64,000 nucleotides of DNA from Chaetorhynchus papuensis (GCA_013396525.1 VWYX01000717.1:302447-366446); one strand, 5' to 3'; shown: positions 45,413 through 57,200, numbered from the stretch's first letter. Numbers and translations: made by a program. The notes: generated from the sequence alone by a model not told the origin.

Positions 45413-46394
45413 TACCTAGAATTCCTTGTGCCAAAGGTGAGCAGCTGTGGGAGGATACAAGGAGAAAGCTGGCAAAATGTTCCTTCATAACGGCAAGAAC
45501 AAAAGGCAATTTGCCCCTTTTTTTCCTCTTTGTTAACACGTGCTCACGGTGTGTTCTGTCCGTTCCTCATCTGTCACCGGTTTCTACTGACAAGTGCACC
45601 TGGATTTGGCTTTTTAATTTGTTGTGAGTGAAATTCCTGCCCCTTGGGAAGCCTTGCACTGCCCTTCTCCAGGATGCCAAGGTGGTGCCTTTGTGTGGAT
45701 TCCCAGCGGGTGCCCTGGGCAGCGTGTGCCATCTTAAGAGAAGGTGGTTGAACTACTAAAGAGGCCAAAAAAAAAAAAAAATTAAAAAATTGAGAAATTA
45801 GGAACTTCTGAGCAGAAAAAAACTGAGCAGGGATGTGGGCAGCAGTGGTGAAACATTGAATTGTGGCAGCAACTGTGTGCAAAGTTCAGCAGATGTTGAA
45901 ATGTGTGGCTGAGGAGGATTACTCCTTGCTATGTAAAAGGAGGATTTGGAGAGAATTGCTTAAGATGCAGAACCTTGACAAAGGGTTTGTCCGGGTGCTT
46001 GCTCCCTGCAAATACAACAGAATTTGTTTCCCCCCCCCCCCAAGAACATTTGTAAGTCTCTAAAGTAACCTCGAGATGATGTGCAGTATATTTTTCCATT
46101 TGAAGTGTGGTTTTAGGGGATCACCCCTGCTGCCCGTTAACCTCCCCCATGAAGGGCGGCCCTGGAGGGCTCCTTGTGGGTTCTGTGGCCGTGGGTGACC
46201 TCGGTGGCACCTCCTGCCACCTTCCTGGGATGAGACGGGACACGACCCCGAGGCGGTGAAACCCCTCGCACGCGAGGATCGGTGAACTGTGTAATTTATC
46301 AGTCGGTTTCTCATTGTGAACTGTAAAGTAAAGAATAAAAAGAGAGGCACACTGTGGTTCGATGGTGGTGTGTTTGGTTATTTTTGTGTTAAAA

Positions 46395-46561
46395 CTTAAC
46401 AGGCCAGGGGTCTGCCCGGGGTCACTGGGGATTCCCGGTGCCCAGAGCTTTGTCTGGGGGCACTGGGGTCCCCGTTCCCAGTACTGGGGGGTCTCTCCGG
46501 GGTCATTGGGGTTCCTGGTGCTGGGGATCTGTCCGGGGTCACTGGCGTTCCCCGTTCCCAG
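46395..46561 (+). repeat. GC-rich degenerate tandem repeat (~50-bp period)
   Basis: Loose repeats of the type ctgtccggggtcactggggttcccggtgcccag lead into the tighter minisatellite at 46562. The units share the ccgttcccagt end with the next array, suggesting a common origin. Confidence 0.65.
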
Positions 46562-47135
46562 TGGCTTTGGGATGCTTCGCTCCCGTTCCCGGTACCAGGG
46601 GATCTGTCCAGGATCGCGGGGGTTCCCCATTCCTGGTGGCTTTGGGATGCTTCGCTCCCGTTCCCAGTAGCTTTGGGATGCTTTGCTCTCATTCCCGGTG
46701 GCTTTGGGATGCTTCGCTCCCGTTCCCAGTAGCTTTGGGATGCTTTGCTCTCATTCCCGGTGGCTTTGGGATGCTTCGCTCCCGTTCCCCGTTCCCGGTG
46801 GCTTTGGGATGCTTCGCTCCCGTTCCTGGTTCCCGGTGGCTTTGGGATGCTTCGCTCCCGTTCCCGATGCCCGGTGGCTTTGGGATGCTTCGCTCCCGAT
46901 GCCCGGTGGCTTTGGGATGCTTCGCTCCCGTTCCTGGTTCCCGGTGGCTTTGGGATGCTTCGCTCCCGTTCCCGTTGCCCGGTGGCTTTGGGATGCTTTG
47001 CTCCCGTTCCCCGTTCCCGGTGGCTTTGGGATGCTTCGCTCCCGTTCCCGGTTCCCGGTGGCTTTGGGATGCTTCGCTCCCGTTCCCGTTGCCCGGTGGC
47101 TTTGGGATGCTTCGCTCCCGTTCCCGGTACCGGGA
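46562..47135 (+). repeat. 32/38-bp minisatellite, 15 copies, upstream of MRM1
   Basis: The core tggctttgggatgcttcgctcccgttccc recurs at about 46562, 46637, 46669, 46699, 46731, 46761, 46799, 46837, 46875, 46907, 46945, 46983, 47021, 47059 and 47097. Later units are mainly 38 bp; several earlier ones are 30-32 bp. Each copy carries an ATG (ggGATGctt). The unit lengths move this ATG through all reading frames and no stop interrupts the frame that runs into MRM1. Confidence 0.95.
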
Positions 47136-47960
47136 TGCCCGCCCGCCGCCAGGGGACGGTGTCGCGCGGGGCGGGGCGCGCCGGTGCCGCCGGAACCGGG
47201 GCGGGGCTCGCCCGTGTCCGTTCCCGCCGCTCCCCGCACGTGCCCGCCGCTCCGTGTCCCTCCCGCCCTGTCCGTGCCCCGGTTGCGGAGCGGGGCTGGG
47301 TGTTTTCCCCGTCCCTACGTGCCCGGCTGGGGCTGCCCCGGTCCCCGTGCCCCATGCAGCGGGCGCTGCTGCCCCGCCTGTGCCGGGCCCTGCGGCTGTG
47401 CCGAGCCGGGCCCCGGTTCCGCTCCACCCGCGGGCCCCCGGCCCCGAGCGGGGCTGAGGAAGGGGCGCCCCGAGGCCGCGGTTCGCCCGCATCCCCCCCG
47501 CAGGGCCCGGGGGCCGTGCCCAGCCGTGGGGAGCCGGGGCCCCGGGAGCAGAGCGGGGCCGGGCAGGGGTCGCGGACCGGCCGGGAGCTGTTGCGGGCAC
47601 AGCAGGACTTGCCCCGGGCCGGGAAGGGGTCGAAGCGAAAGCCGCTGTTCTTGGAGAGGACTAAAGGCTCGGAGATCCTGTTCGGGGTCGCGCCGTGCTG
47701 GCTGGCGCTGGCCCAGGCGCGGAGGGCCCTGTTCAGGCTGTTCCTCAAGCAGAGCAGCGGCTCCGGGCGGCCCCTGAGGGCCGAGTTCGCCCTGCAGGCC
47801 GCGGCCCGCGGCGTCCCGGTGCTGCACGTCCCGGGCCGGGAGCTGGACCTGCTGAGCCGGGGCCGGCCCCACCAGGGCGTGTGCCTGGAGGCCGCCCCGC
47901 TGCCCTTCAAGAGCCTGCGGGATGCGGAGGAGCCGCTGCTGGGGGACGCACAGAGCGGGA
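47136..47960 (+). promoter_or_regulatory. MRM1: MRM1 CpG-island promoter and exon 1
   Basis: Extremely CpG-rich DNA spans the MRM1 start codon (47354). Visible elements include GC boxes (gcggggcggggcgcgcc near 47168-47181; ggggcggggctcg near 47199-47212) and a perfect CACGTG E-box at 47237-47242. The GC richness continues through exon 1. Confidence 0.8.
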
Positions 47961-50900
47961 GCCGGCAGCTGCTGTGGCTGGTGCTGGAGCACATCCAGGA
48001 CCCCATGAACCTGGGGGCCCTGCTGCGCTCCGCGTACTTCCTGGGGGTGGACAGAGTGGTGGCGAGCCACAGCAACAGGTACGGGCTCCTCTTGCCTTCC
48101 CTGCTGCCTCCCGGAGAGGTTTCCAGCCCGCGTCGCTGGGCAGCTGATGTGGGGAGCAGGGTTTGGGATGCTGCCGCTCTGCAGTCAGGCTGTGGGGTCT
48201 GGGGTTCCAGGCTCTCCCCGGACTCTTCTTGTTTTAACCCAGTTTGTGTTTCAGTTGTCCCACCTGTGACCCGTTTCCTGGGTTAATTCCTGAGCCCTCC
48301 TATTCTCCATAGGAAAATGCATCCGTAATATGAGCGGGATCTGGAGGAGGCTTGCAGAGGCAAGAGAAGGAAGTACAGAAACAAAAATTCACCTGGATTT
48401 CCTCCTTTATGACACTTTTCCATTTTTTTTTCCCCCTTGCAGCTGCCCCTTGACTCCCATAGTGAGCAAAGCCAGCGCTGGAGCCGTGGAGGTGTTCGAT
48501 GTGTACGGCACAGATGATCTCCAGGGCTTTCTGAAGGTACTGTGAGCCACTTTATTTTTTTCCTTTTTTTTCAAGAAAACTCGAACACCGCAGGTATTAC
48601 ACAGAGAGCAGGCACAGGAAAAGCCCTGAGTTACTTGCAGTGCCCTTGCTGTGGGACCACCAGTGATGGGCACGCGCCCCCAGCCCAATTCCATCGGCTA
48701 GGGAGAGAGGGGTGGGGGTTTTTCTGGAAGCTGCTGGTAGCAGGATAACCCCGCGGCTCTCGGTACGCCGGGTTTGTCTCCCTTCTTTCTCCTCGGGATG
48801 TGTGGCAGGGCAGCATCCCGGCGCCCAGGCACACGATGGCAGCATTGGGCAGCCTTTGGAGCAGCCTCTGGAGCCGGGAATCGAGGAGGAACCAGGGCTG
48901 GGGGGAGCTGCTGGCAGTGTTTTTACTCTGTACCTGTGCCGTGAGGTGAGAGAGGGGGCCCTTTGCAGGACTAGCTGGGAAAAGAAAGGGAATGCACGTG
49001 GAAAAATGGGATTTAAGCTGGGAATAGGCAGCTGGAGGTCTGGGTGATGGCGAAATGAAACGTACTCAGAATATGCTGATATTTAATTAATGTCTGCAAG
49101 GATTACTTTGTTACTGTAAAGCTTGAGTTATTAATTAGAGCTATAGCAGTAGTTCGTTTAATTGGACCTGGGCTCGCCTGGCTGGTGTAAATTTGATGTA
49201 ACTTCATGTAAAAAGAGCCAGTTTACAGGGAAATGAAGCTGGCAGGAAGCAGCAGCTCTTTTAGTGGTAAAGTGGATTTCCAAGATGAATAATTGAGACT
49301 CTTTTTGCCACGGTGCAGGAGGGAGGTCTGGTTCTCTGGCTGGGAGTGTTGGGTGCCCTGCCTTGTGTGGGAGCTGAATTTGGCATCTGAGTTTGCAAAT
49401 GTCTCTGTGGGGTTCTGATGGCTGAGCCTGCACTTGAGAACTTCCACTGCCTTGCCCTGTGCATTACCTTATGATGACTTGTTTAACATTCCTGTTTTGT
49501 GTGCTTTCTTGGCAAAAAAAACCTTGCTAGAGCTGTTGCATGGGCAAAAAAAAAAAAAAAAAAAGCTTTTCAGTTGCTGTGTATTTGCTTACTGAACTGG
49601 AATAAATGCCGAGAGGAAAATTGCTTTTTTTTTAAATTATTTTTTACTCCTTTGTTTGTTTCTTAAATCCACATTTGTGTGCTGCTGGTGGGAGGACTTT
49701 GGTGGTAAAAATTTAAGGGATGCCAAAAAAACCCCAGTCAGCTTAACTGAAAATGTAATAATAAAAAGTATTTGCATACATGGCTTGTTTTCTTTTTAAG
49801 CTTGGAAAGCTGTCAATTCTTCATTTCCTTTCCTTTTCTAGGCTAAAAGTGCAGAAGGCTGGGAAGTGGTGGGAACAGTCAGCAAGCCTGGGGATGTGGA
49901 GGATGATGTTCCTGTCATCAGCTGCTCGGAATTCCGGTGGGATAAACCCCTTATTGTAGTAATAGGTATTTCCATTTCCAGAGCTGTGGGCTGGGTGGGG
50001 CTGCAGGTGTGAGGGGCACCAGGGGGATGCTTCACTTCAGGGATTGTTCCACGTCTGGGAAAGAAAAGCTGAGAGGGAATCGTGGAATGATCTGGCTGTG
50101 AATGAAGCAGGGACTGAGAGGAGCGGGGGCAGCTCCCAGCAGGAGCAGTTTGTGGATGCACAGGGAGTTCAGCAGCTGTGGAGGGTCTGAGTGGCAATTT
50201 TGGTGCCAGGGCAGCCACGGTGTAGTGTCTGCATTGTGTTCTGTGTTTTGATCCTGTGCTGGAGCCCCAGATTTGGGTTTCCTGTGGTGGTGAGCCCCGG
50301 GGGTGTTTGCTCTTCCTGCACGGAGCTGCTCGGGGGGAGCTGAGCCACATCTCCTTGTAAAAACCAGGAATGTCTGGTCTGGGAAGAACCACGAGGGGCT
50401 GGTGCTGGGGATGGTCTGGGTGCAAAGCTGGGCTTTGCGGCCACCCCTGAGGGCAGTCAGGGCTCACCTGGGAGAAGGCAGGAAGTGCTGGCTATGGAAC
50501 AGGAGCAGAAGAATCTCCCTGTTGGGAGCAGTGGCCGCCACTTTCCTGAACTGGGCAATTCCTGCAGGAAATTCTGCCCACTCACCTTCTGTAGGCACAG
50601 TTTGGGCTTGTGCAGCCTTCCCAGAAGGTGAAGGGAAGGGGAGTAGCAGCTTTGTGGCAGCTGGAGAAGGAAACTCCCCCAGGAATGCAGCTCCAGGCAC
50701 CTGTGTGTGGCCATGCCGTGTCCCCCACCCCGTGTCACCTGGCACAGGAGCTGGCCTGAGCTTTTACTCTTGGAAGCAGAGTCCTGCTGGCCGTGGGCCA
50801 GGGAGGGGCTGTAATCCTGCCCCGTGCTGGGGCTGGCTTGGCTCGGAGGACATTCCTTTAATTAAAATGTTTATTGAACTCCTGGAAACGCTGACAAGAC

Positions 50901-53715
50901 AACGCTGCAAATCTGGCACCTCTGCAAGATGTGTGGAGCTGTTTTCCGAGGGGAGCAGGGAGGCTGCAGCTCTGCTGATGGCCCACAAAGAAATGCATCC
51001 CACAAACGGCGACAGCACCCGCAGAAAGGCAGGGGCTGGAGGTGGCAGCGGCGTCGTTACCTTGAGTTATGAGAGATTTCTCCAGGAAAAAGTCCAAATA
51101 TCCTTTTGTCAGGGGAGATTGGAGGCTGATTGGTAGATGCATGAGGAGAGCTCCCGGACCTTGCAGCAGTAATGATTTCAACTCTCTGCTGAGCACTAAC
51201 TCTTGGCTGAAAAGAAAATTGAACATTACAGTCGTCTGATGCTGGGCTTGTTGGGAGAAACGTCCTGGATCTGAATATGGAGCGTTCCTGCAGCTGCAGG
51301 GAGCAGCAGAGATAATTCAGCCTGGGATTGAGCTCCCTGGCACCACACAGATTGTCTTGTAAGTTAAGCATTTGCAGCCTCCAATTCCCCCTCCTGGCAT
51401 CCTTGCTGGCTTGGCAGAGAGTGATTTGGACAGTCCAGCTTAATGTTGTCTGCACTGGAGTCATTGCTGGAGGCGACAGACAGCCTCAGACTGGGAGCCT
51501 GCTGCCCAGGAACAGATTGGGAGCACTTAGATGGCTGAGTAAGAAGAGTTTCTGGGTAATTTGTTCTTCTTAGACCTTCAGTCTTTAGCTCGGGGTTTAG
51601 GGCTCTTCACAGAGCTGGTGGTTTTATGGAGATGCTCGTTTTGGGTATTTTCCTGATGCTGGATCTGAACTTCCTGCACTGGAAACTGCAGTTGTGAGTG
51701 GTGTTAATTGTAAATGGGGCAGGAATTTTGTCATTTCGCCAGGCTCTGGTCTTTGAGCTCTGTGAGCGAGGGACAAAGCTGAGAGGTGGAAGTTAAAGAT
51801 CTGAAGTGGGAAGTGTTTTGTTCACCAGTATAAAGCAGGATTTAATCTGATTCAGTCAATATTCCCTCCCTCGTGTCACACCGTGCAAGTCTTTTTGCCC
51901 TGAATTTATGGCTCCTAATTATTTTAAGCAGCCAGGGCCGTAAAAAGCTTTGTAAAAGCTGGAGGCAAAATCGGTGCCTTTATTGGGAATTTTAAGACCC
52001 TTATCAGGAGATAAGGATTTCTCCAGGAGCCATTGCTGCTGTCCCAGTTGGAGAGTCCTGTGGGAATGTGGTTTGAGAGGCTCAGGAGGCAAATATGACT
52101 GCAAGGTGTAGAACTTTTCCAGGATACTATTTCTGGGTTTTTTAAGCATCCCTGGGGTAGTGATGAGACAGGCAGGGCCATGGGAGGCCTGGCTTCAATT
52201 CCTGGTGTCACCTTGTGACCTTGGATACCTCCCCCAGGCCTCGTGTGCACTGCTGGCTTACAGCAGGGGAAAAAGATTGGTTAGGATGGGGTTTGGGGTT
52301 TCTGAAGGCTCTTTGAGCCCAACCAAAGAGCTTTTGCCATGACTGATTTCATCTGGGAAATGAAAAGCATTCTCTTCCTTACCCAAAGTGCATCTGAGAC
52401 CAGCCCAGTAAAACATGAGGCTGGGCCTCAGCTTCTGGCCTAAAACTGGGAACAGTGACCTTCCCATCCCTGTGTGGTCTGAGGGGTCAGTGTGCCCTGG
52501 CAGTGCCATCCCAGGACCGGGGTGGGGCTCAGCCCCACATGGCTGTTGGAGGGGAACTTTGGCTGCCACATGCTGAGCCTGTTGGCAGAGGTGTTTGGGA
52601 TGAGCTGGCCATCCTTGCAGCCCTGTGCTGCTCTCAGTAACCCCACGTGGAAGGATTCTCTGGGGAGCTGGGCGGGCTGGGAGGTCCGTGGCCCTCTGCA
52701 TTTTCACCTGTCTGCGCCCAGGATTGTTTAAAGCCTCTCCCTTTCCATTTCCCCTTGTGACAGCGCGAGTCAAACAACTACTAATGACCTGGGATAGATT
52801 TCAACTCTGTTTCACCAGTGTATCAGCCCAAACATATCAGGGCTGCTGGATGGTTTAACAACTAATCAATTGAAGCCTCTGGTTAAACTGTCTGCATGCA
52901 CAAGTTGCACCCAGCCCGTGGGGGCTGTGTGTGTGTGTGTGCTGGCAAGGCTGGAGCTGTCGCTGGCAGTGGGATGTGGGATTTACTGGAGCAGAGCTGG
53001 CCTGTGGCCCCTTGCCTGCCTTGTCCCATGGCCACAGGGAGCTCTCTGCTGGCACAGAGTCTGCTCCCCTGGGGGATCTCTGTGCTTTGTGCAGCTGTGT
53101 TGCACAGATATTGCTCAAAACCACTTCAGGTGCTGGAGAACAGATCCAGGGAGGCCGGGAAGGGAAGGGAAGGGAAGGGAAGGGAAGGGAAGGGAAGGGA
53201 AGGGAAGGGAAGGGAAGGGAAGGGAGGAAGGTAGGTGCCTGGCTCCCCTCTGCTGGCTCTGTTGCTGTGTGGGAGCTGGTGAGGTGGCTGAGCTTAGGGA
53301 GAGTGTCAGAGGGACAGAGCATGAGCAGGAACTGCACTGAGGAGGGGGAAAGGCCGTGGCAGTGCTGTGACTGACCTGAGCAGTGTCTGTGTCCTGCAGG
53401 CAGTGAAGGGGAGGGAATTTCCCTGGAGACCCAGCTGCAGTGCCAGCGGATGCTGGCCATCCCCCCCGGCCGGGCGCTGCACCCCGGCATCGACTCCCTC
53501 AACGTCTCTGTGGCTGCAGGTGAGAGCAGTTCTGGGCACCAAGGCACCAGAACCCCGACTTCTGCATTTATAAATCAGGCATCCAGGCCCACTGAACGAT
53601 TTTCTTGTGGTTTTTAAAAAAAAAAAAAAATCCCTTAATATTGATTTATTTTTACTTTCCCACAGGTATCCTCCTGCACTCCATCTGCAGCCAGAGACAG
53701 AGGCATGGAGACTGA
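47354..53715 (+). CDS. MRM1: MRM1, mitochondrial 16S rRNA 2'-O-ribose methyltransferase (5 coding exons)
   Basis: Coding exons: 47354-48078, 48443-48536, 49842-49965, 53400-53519, 53666-53715 (TGA). Phases match and give 370 aa. It belongs to the SpoU/TrmH branch of SPOUT methyltransferases; the human enzyme methylates one conserved guanosine in the peptidyl-transferase loop of mitochondrial 16S rRNA. The N-terminus (about residues 1-26) is Arg/Leu-rich without acidic residues, as in a mitochondrial presequence. A Gly/Pro/Arg-rich linker follows to about 105. The rRNA-binding domain starts at EILFGVAPC (107-115). SPOUT motifs: 1 at IQDPMNLGALLRSA (214-227), 2 at GSEGEGIS (315-322) and 3 at LNVSVAAGILLHS (348-360). 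The protein stops shortly after motif 3 (SQRQRHGD) and lacks the longer tail of human MRM1. The start context is weak (C at -3); the ATG was chosen because the presequence begins there. Confidence 0.95.
48537..49841 (+). other. MRM1: MRM1 intron 2
   Basis: A 1.3-kb intron whose second half is AT-rich, with an A17-18 run near 49546-49564. No gene or recognisable transposon is seen. Confidence 0.65.
49966..53399 (+). other. MRM1: MRM1 intron 3
   Basis: A 3.4-kb GC-rich intron. It contains a (TG)n run near 52927-52940 and a (GGGAA)n array near its 3' end. A short MIR-like stretch near 52165-52215 (aggcctggcttcaattcctgg...ttgtgaccttgga) is suggestive only. No gene is seen. Confidence 0.65.
53156..53225 (+). 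repeat. (GGGAA)n microsatellite, ~14 units
   Basis: A nearly perfect run of gggaa pentamers, 175 bp before MRM1 exon 4. It is purine-only, with a G3 tract in each unit, so it could form G-quadruplex or triplex structures. Confidence 0.95.
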
Positions 53716-54200
53716 AATCCTCTGGTGTGGATATGGAAATGCTCTTCCCAGGGTCTCCACCATCCCTGTGAGTGCCAGGGACAGCCCCAGTGACCTGAGC
53801 TGCATTTTATCTGCTGCAGGAGCCACCAGATCCCTGACTTAGCACCAAAGGCAGACACCTGACGTCGTAGGTAACACCTGGGAGGAGCAGCTGTGGGAAG
53901 GCAGCCAGATCTGGGGGCAGCCAGTTTTGGCAGGAGAACACCCAGGGATGGCTGCCAGCTCCGTGCTGTGCACAGGGGACTTTGTGCATCACTTGAACCA
54001 TGGGGACACTTTGGGCTGTGGGTGAAGGTGCCACTGGGAGCAGCCCTGAGCCCTTCCCCTGTGCTTGGGAACCACTGCAGTTGGTTTTTCTGTGTTTGGT
54101 TGTAGACCAGGTGTGCAGCCCTGCCAGGGGCTGGCAGACAGCTGGAGTGGGGGGGAAATGCAGCCCGTGGAAATAAAGCTTTTGTAAAGATTGGCTGTAG
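53716..54200 (+). terminator. MRM1: MRM1 3' UTR and polyadenylation signal
   Basis: AATAAA at 54172-54177 lies 457 bp after the stop codon. It is followed by tttgtaaagattggctgtag and a T/G-rich stretch (ccattttgtgtc). Cleavage is expected at about 54190-54200. Confidence 0.8.
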
Positions 54201-57200
54201 ACTCAAATCAATCCATTTTGTGTCATATAAATCCAGAGTGTGATTAGTCCTTCAGGTGGGAAGAGGGATCCAGAGCTCGTTTCCTTCTGGGAAAGTTTCC
54301 TTTCCAAGCTGGGCTGATCCTGCTGGAGGCTGAGCTGCCCCAGCACCACTGTCCTGCTGATGGCATTGGGCTAGCTTCATTTGCAACTATCCTGGTTGAA
54401 AAACCAGGCTGGCTAAATTATTGAGAGCCAAAAGAATGTTATCACTTAGCACCTTAATTATTTTATTTAGCTACCGTGGCCCTTTGCATAGGATTCCTCA
54501 TTAACACTTAATTTACAGTGCCCTTTAGGGATAATTTCAAACAATTCCTCTCAGTCTGCCCCCTCCCCCCTTCCAAATGAATAAGTAAATCACTCTGAGT
54601 GACTAATTAGGACTTTCCTTTGAGCTAAATGAAGTCTGTAAACCTTGGTCTGTGGCTGTGGGGGTGCTCCTTGTGTGTCCTGGGAGGGTCTGGCTGGTGG
54701 CACTGGGGACACTGCAGCTGCCTGGGATGGGGATCAGGGCATGGAGCTCCTGAAAGGTGTCCAGGGCTCCTTTCTGTGGCTGTGATGGAGAGGAGGGTGC
54801 CTGGGGCTGGGACACATCCCCTGAGCTGTGTCCTGAGGAAAAGGACAAATCCCAAATCCCTCTGAAATGTCGCCATTGTGCAAACAGGGCTGTGTTACCC
54901 AAATCCACAGGGAGCTGGAGAACCCTGAGCTGGTGCCTTGTGGGGTGAGAGCTGCTGCATTTGGGGGCTGAATTTGCCCTTTTTACCTTTCTAAAGCTGA
55001 AAGGAAAAAGCTGCAGGTCCAGAGGCCTCTGCCAGCCCCGTGGAGCTGCTCAGCAGCCGAGGGTGCCCCAGCAGAGGGTGCCCGTGGCTCAGATTTGCTC
55101 ATTTTCCAGAGGAAAGATTCCAAGATTCAGCACTTGGCTAACTGAATCCTTCCTCTGGAGCAGCAGGGATCAGGGTAAAGCCATTTCTTCATTCTTGACC
55201 TCCAGGTAAGTATATTTATTTCCCATCTCACAGGAACTGCTGTTTCTCCCTTTTTATTTCTATTTTTTTAAGTTTGTTCCAGCAGTGGGGAGGCTCTTCC
55301 TGGCTTTGTGTGGCTGGGAAAGCCGGGCTCTGTCAGGCTGTGCTTGGCCATCTGCTCAGCCCCTCTAATGAGGAGGCAGCTGAGGAACCCTGCAGCAGCT
55401 CCTTTTCTTCTGGAAGGCTCCCAGAAAGCTTTGGAACCTCCCGTGTCCGCAGCGGCTCCGCCGCAGTGAGAGGAGAAGCTCCTGCTTGGCCATTGCTCCA
55501 GCAGCCAGCACCACTCCCCTGAGCATTCCCCAGCCCTGTGTCCATGGAGCACCTTGGTTTGGCACTGGAGCATCAGACAAGGCTTTTTGGGAATTGCCTG
55601 AGCTTCAATTTTAGGATTTGAGTCGTAACTCGGGCTGCAGCTCGGACTTTGCTGCTTGAGAGGGCAGTGAATCCCACTCTGGATGGCTCTGCTGTTCCCA
55701 CTGATCCTATTTCCCTCTGTGGTAAGTTTTAACCCCACTTTCTTCCACTGGGATCCACCTCCAGTGACTTTTGGATGGAGCTGATGCTTTGTCCTCCTGC
55801 CCCAGCCCCTTCCTGAGACCTGTGAGGGTCTCTCACCTTTGGAGCTGGAGCTGTGTGCTGTGCCATTTGCCCCTGATCTAATAAATGCAATCCATTAATT
55901 GGATCATTGCCTGCTTCTCCAGTTAATTTCCTGGATATTTTTAAATGTTAAAATGTAATTTTTATAGTCTTTCATTATTTTTAGCCTTAAGCTTGACTAT
56001 AATCGTCCCTGTAATGTAACTGTAAAAAAACCCCCAGCTTTATGTCATAAAGGGGGACATTAATTGTCATTTTTTGTGTACATCAGCAAGATCAAAACAC
56101 GTTTCCTGATTACTTCTGTTTGTACATAGAGTCTCTTTGATATTTAGATATGAATAAAGTGTGTGTGTGTAATTTGAAAGTCAATTCTTCCCTCCCTGCT
56201 GCTTGTCATGGATTCCTTTCAGAGGCTTATTTACCAAATTGATTTTAAAATTTACTAATTGCCCTTCCAGAATGATTTCTCAATAATCAAAGTGTCTCTA
56301 AGCACAGTGGCAAAATATTTGTCCTCCTCGATTCGGAAGATGAGTTCGGCGCCGGCGCTGCTTTATCTCCAGCCAGGGGAAAACACAAATCTTCCCATCT
56401 CCCAAAATCCACCCCAGGGAGCTCTGGCTGGGAGAGCAGCTCAGCTCCTGCCCTGCATTTCCCTTTTGTGCTCAGACAGTCACCACGACTGGAAAATCCC
56501 ATTCTACCCACTGCAATGGCTGAGAAACTCCCGTTTTCCATCCAGTTCACTGCTGGCTCCCCGGGATGTTTTGGAGGCTGGAATGGCTCTGGGACAGGGG
56601 ACACCTTTCCCTCTCTGGAGCCCCGGCTGGGGGCAGGGGAAGGGGGCAGCCTGGGGAGCTGCTGGGGCTGGGAATGCTGCTGGGGCTGGGAATGCTGCTG
56701 GGGCTGGGAATGCTGCCCACGGGGCACCTCCGGAATCCACAGCCCCGATCCCGGTTTGTAAATGTAATCAACCTTGAGGTCTTGTTACTTCCACAGGTGC
56801 AATTAACATCACCATCTGCTAATCCGTGATTAACGATGTTTACAAATATGCTACAACACGGGAAAATGTGCTGGCACTCCTTGGGTGTTTTTCCCTTTAT
56901 TTTTTTTTCCTCTCCCTGCTCCAGCACAGGAGCCGTGCACGGGTGGAATTTCCCCATGGAATGCTCCCCCCACCCCACCGTTAATTCCCAGACATTTTAC
57001 ATTTTCCTTATTTAAAAGTGCTGTTAAAACTCCAAACCAGCTGCAGGAATGACGAGTTCAAATCAGAAGGTCAGTGCTGCTAAATGGAATTTAATTGCAC
57101 GGGGTTGAGGTACAAACTGATGAATCTGAATAATAAAACTTTGTGGGGAGCAACATATGGTGCAGTTTAAAGGACATTTTTATTGATCATCCCACAACTG

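Larger units (their letters stand above)
44561..46360 (+). other. DHRS11: DHRS11 distal 3' UTR candidate / spacer
   Basis: This 1.8-kb stretch ends in a second AATAAA (46334-46339) followed by a strong GT-rich downstream element (gtggttcgatggtggtgtgtttggttatttttgtg). It contains a (GA)n run at 44731-44762, a MIR-type SINE, an A-rich run near 45769-45787 and a C run near 46031-46041. If the distal signal is used, DHRS11 has a 3' UTR of about 2.6 kb that includes the SINE. Confidence 0.5.

Noticed and set aside
46396..48075. 559-residue open frame on the - strand
   Set aside because: It is antisense to the minisatellite and GC-rich MRM1 exon 1. The KHPKATG/SEASQSH repeats are minisatellite translation, and the + strand carries the real MRM1 motifs.
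52165..52215. Second MIR-like fragment in MRM1 intron 3
   Set aside because: Only a short, weak resemblance (ttcaattcctgg...tgtgaccttgga); not enough to call without an alignment.
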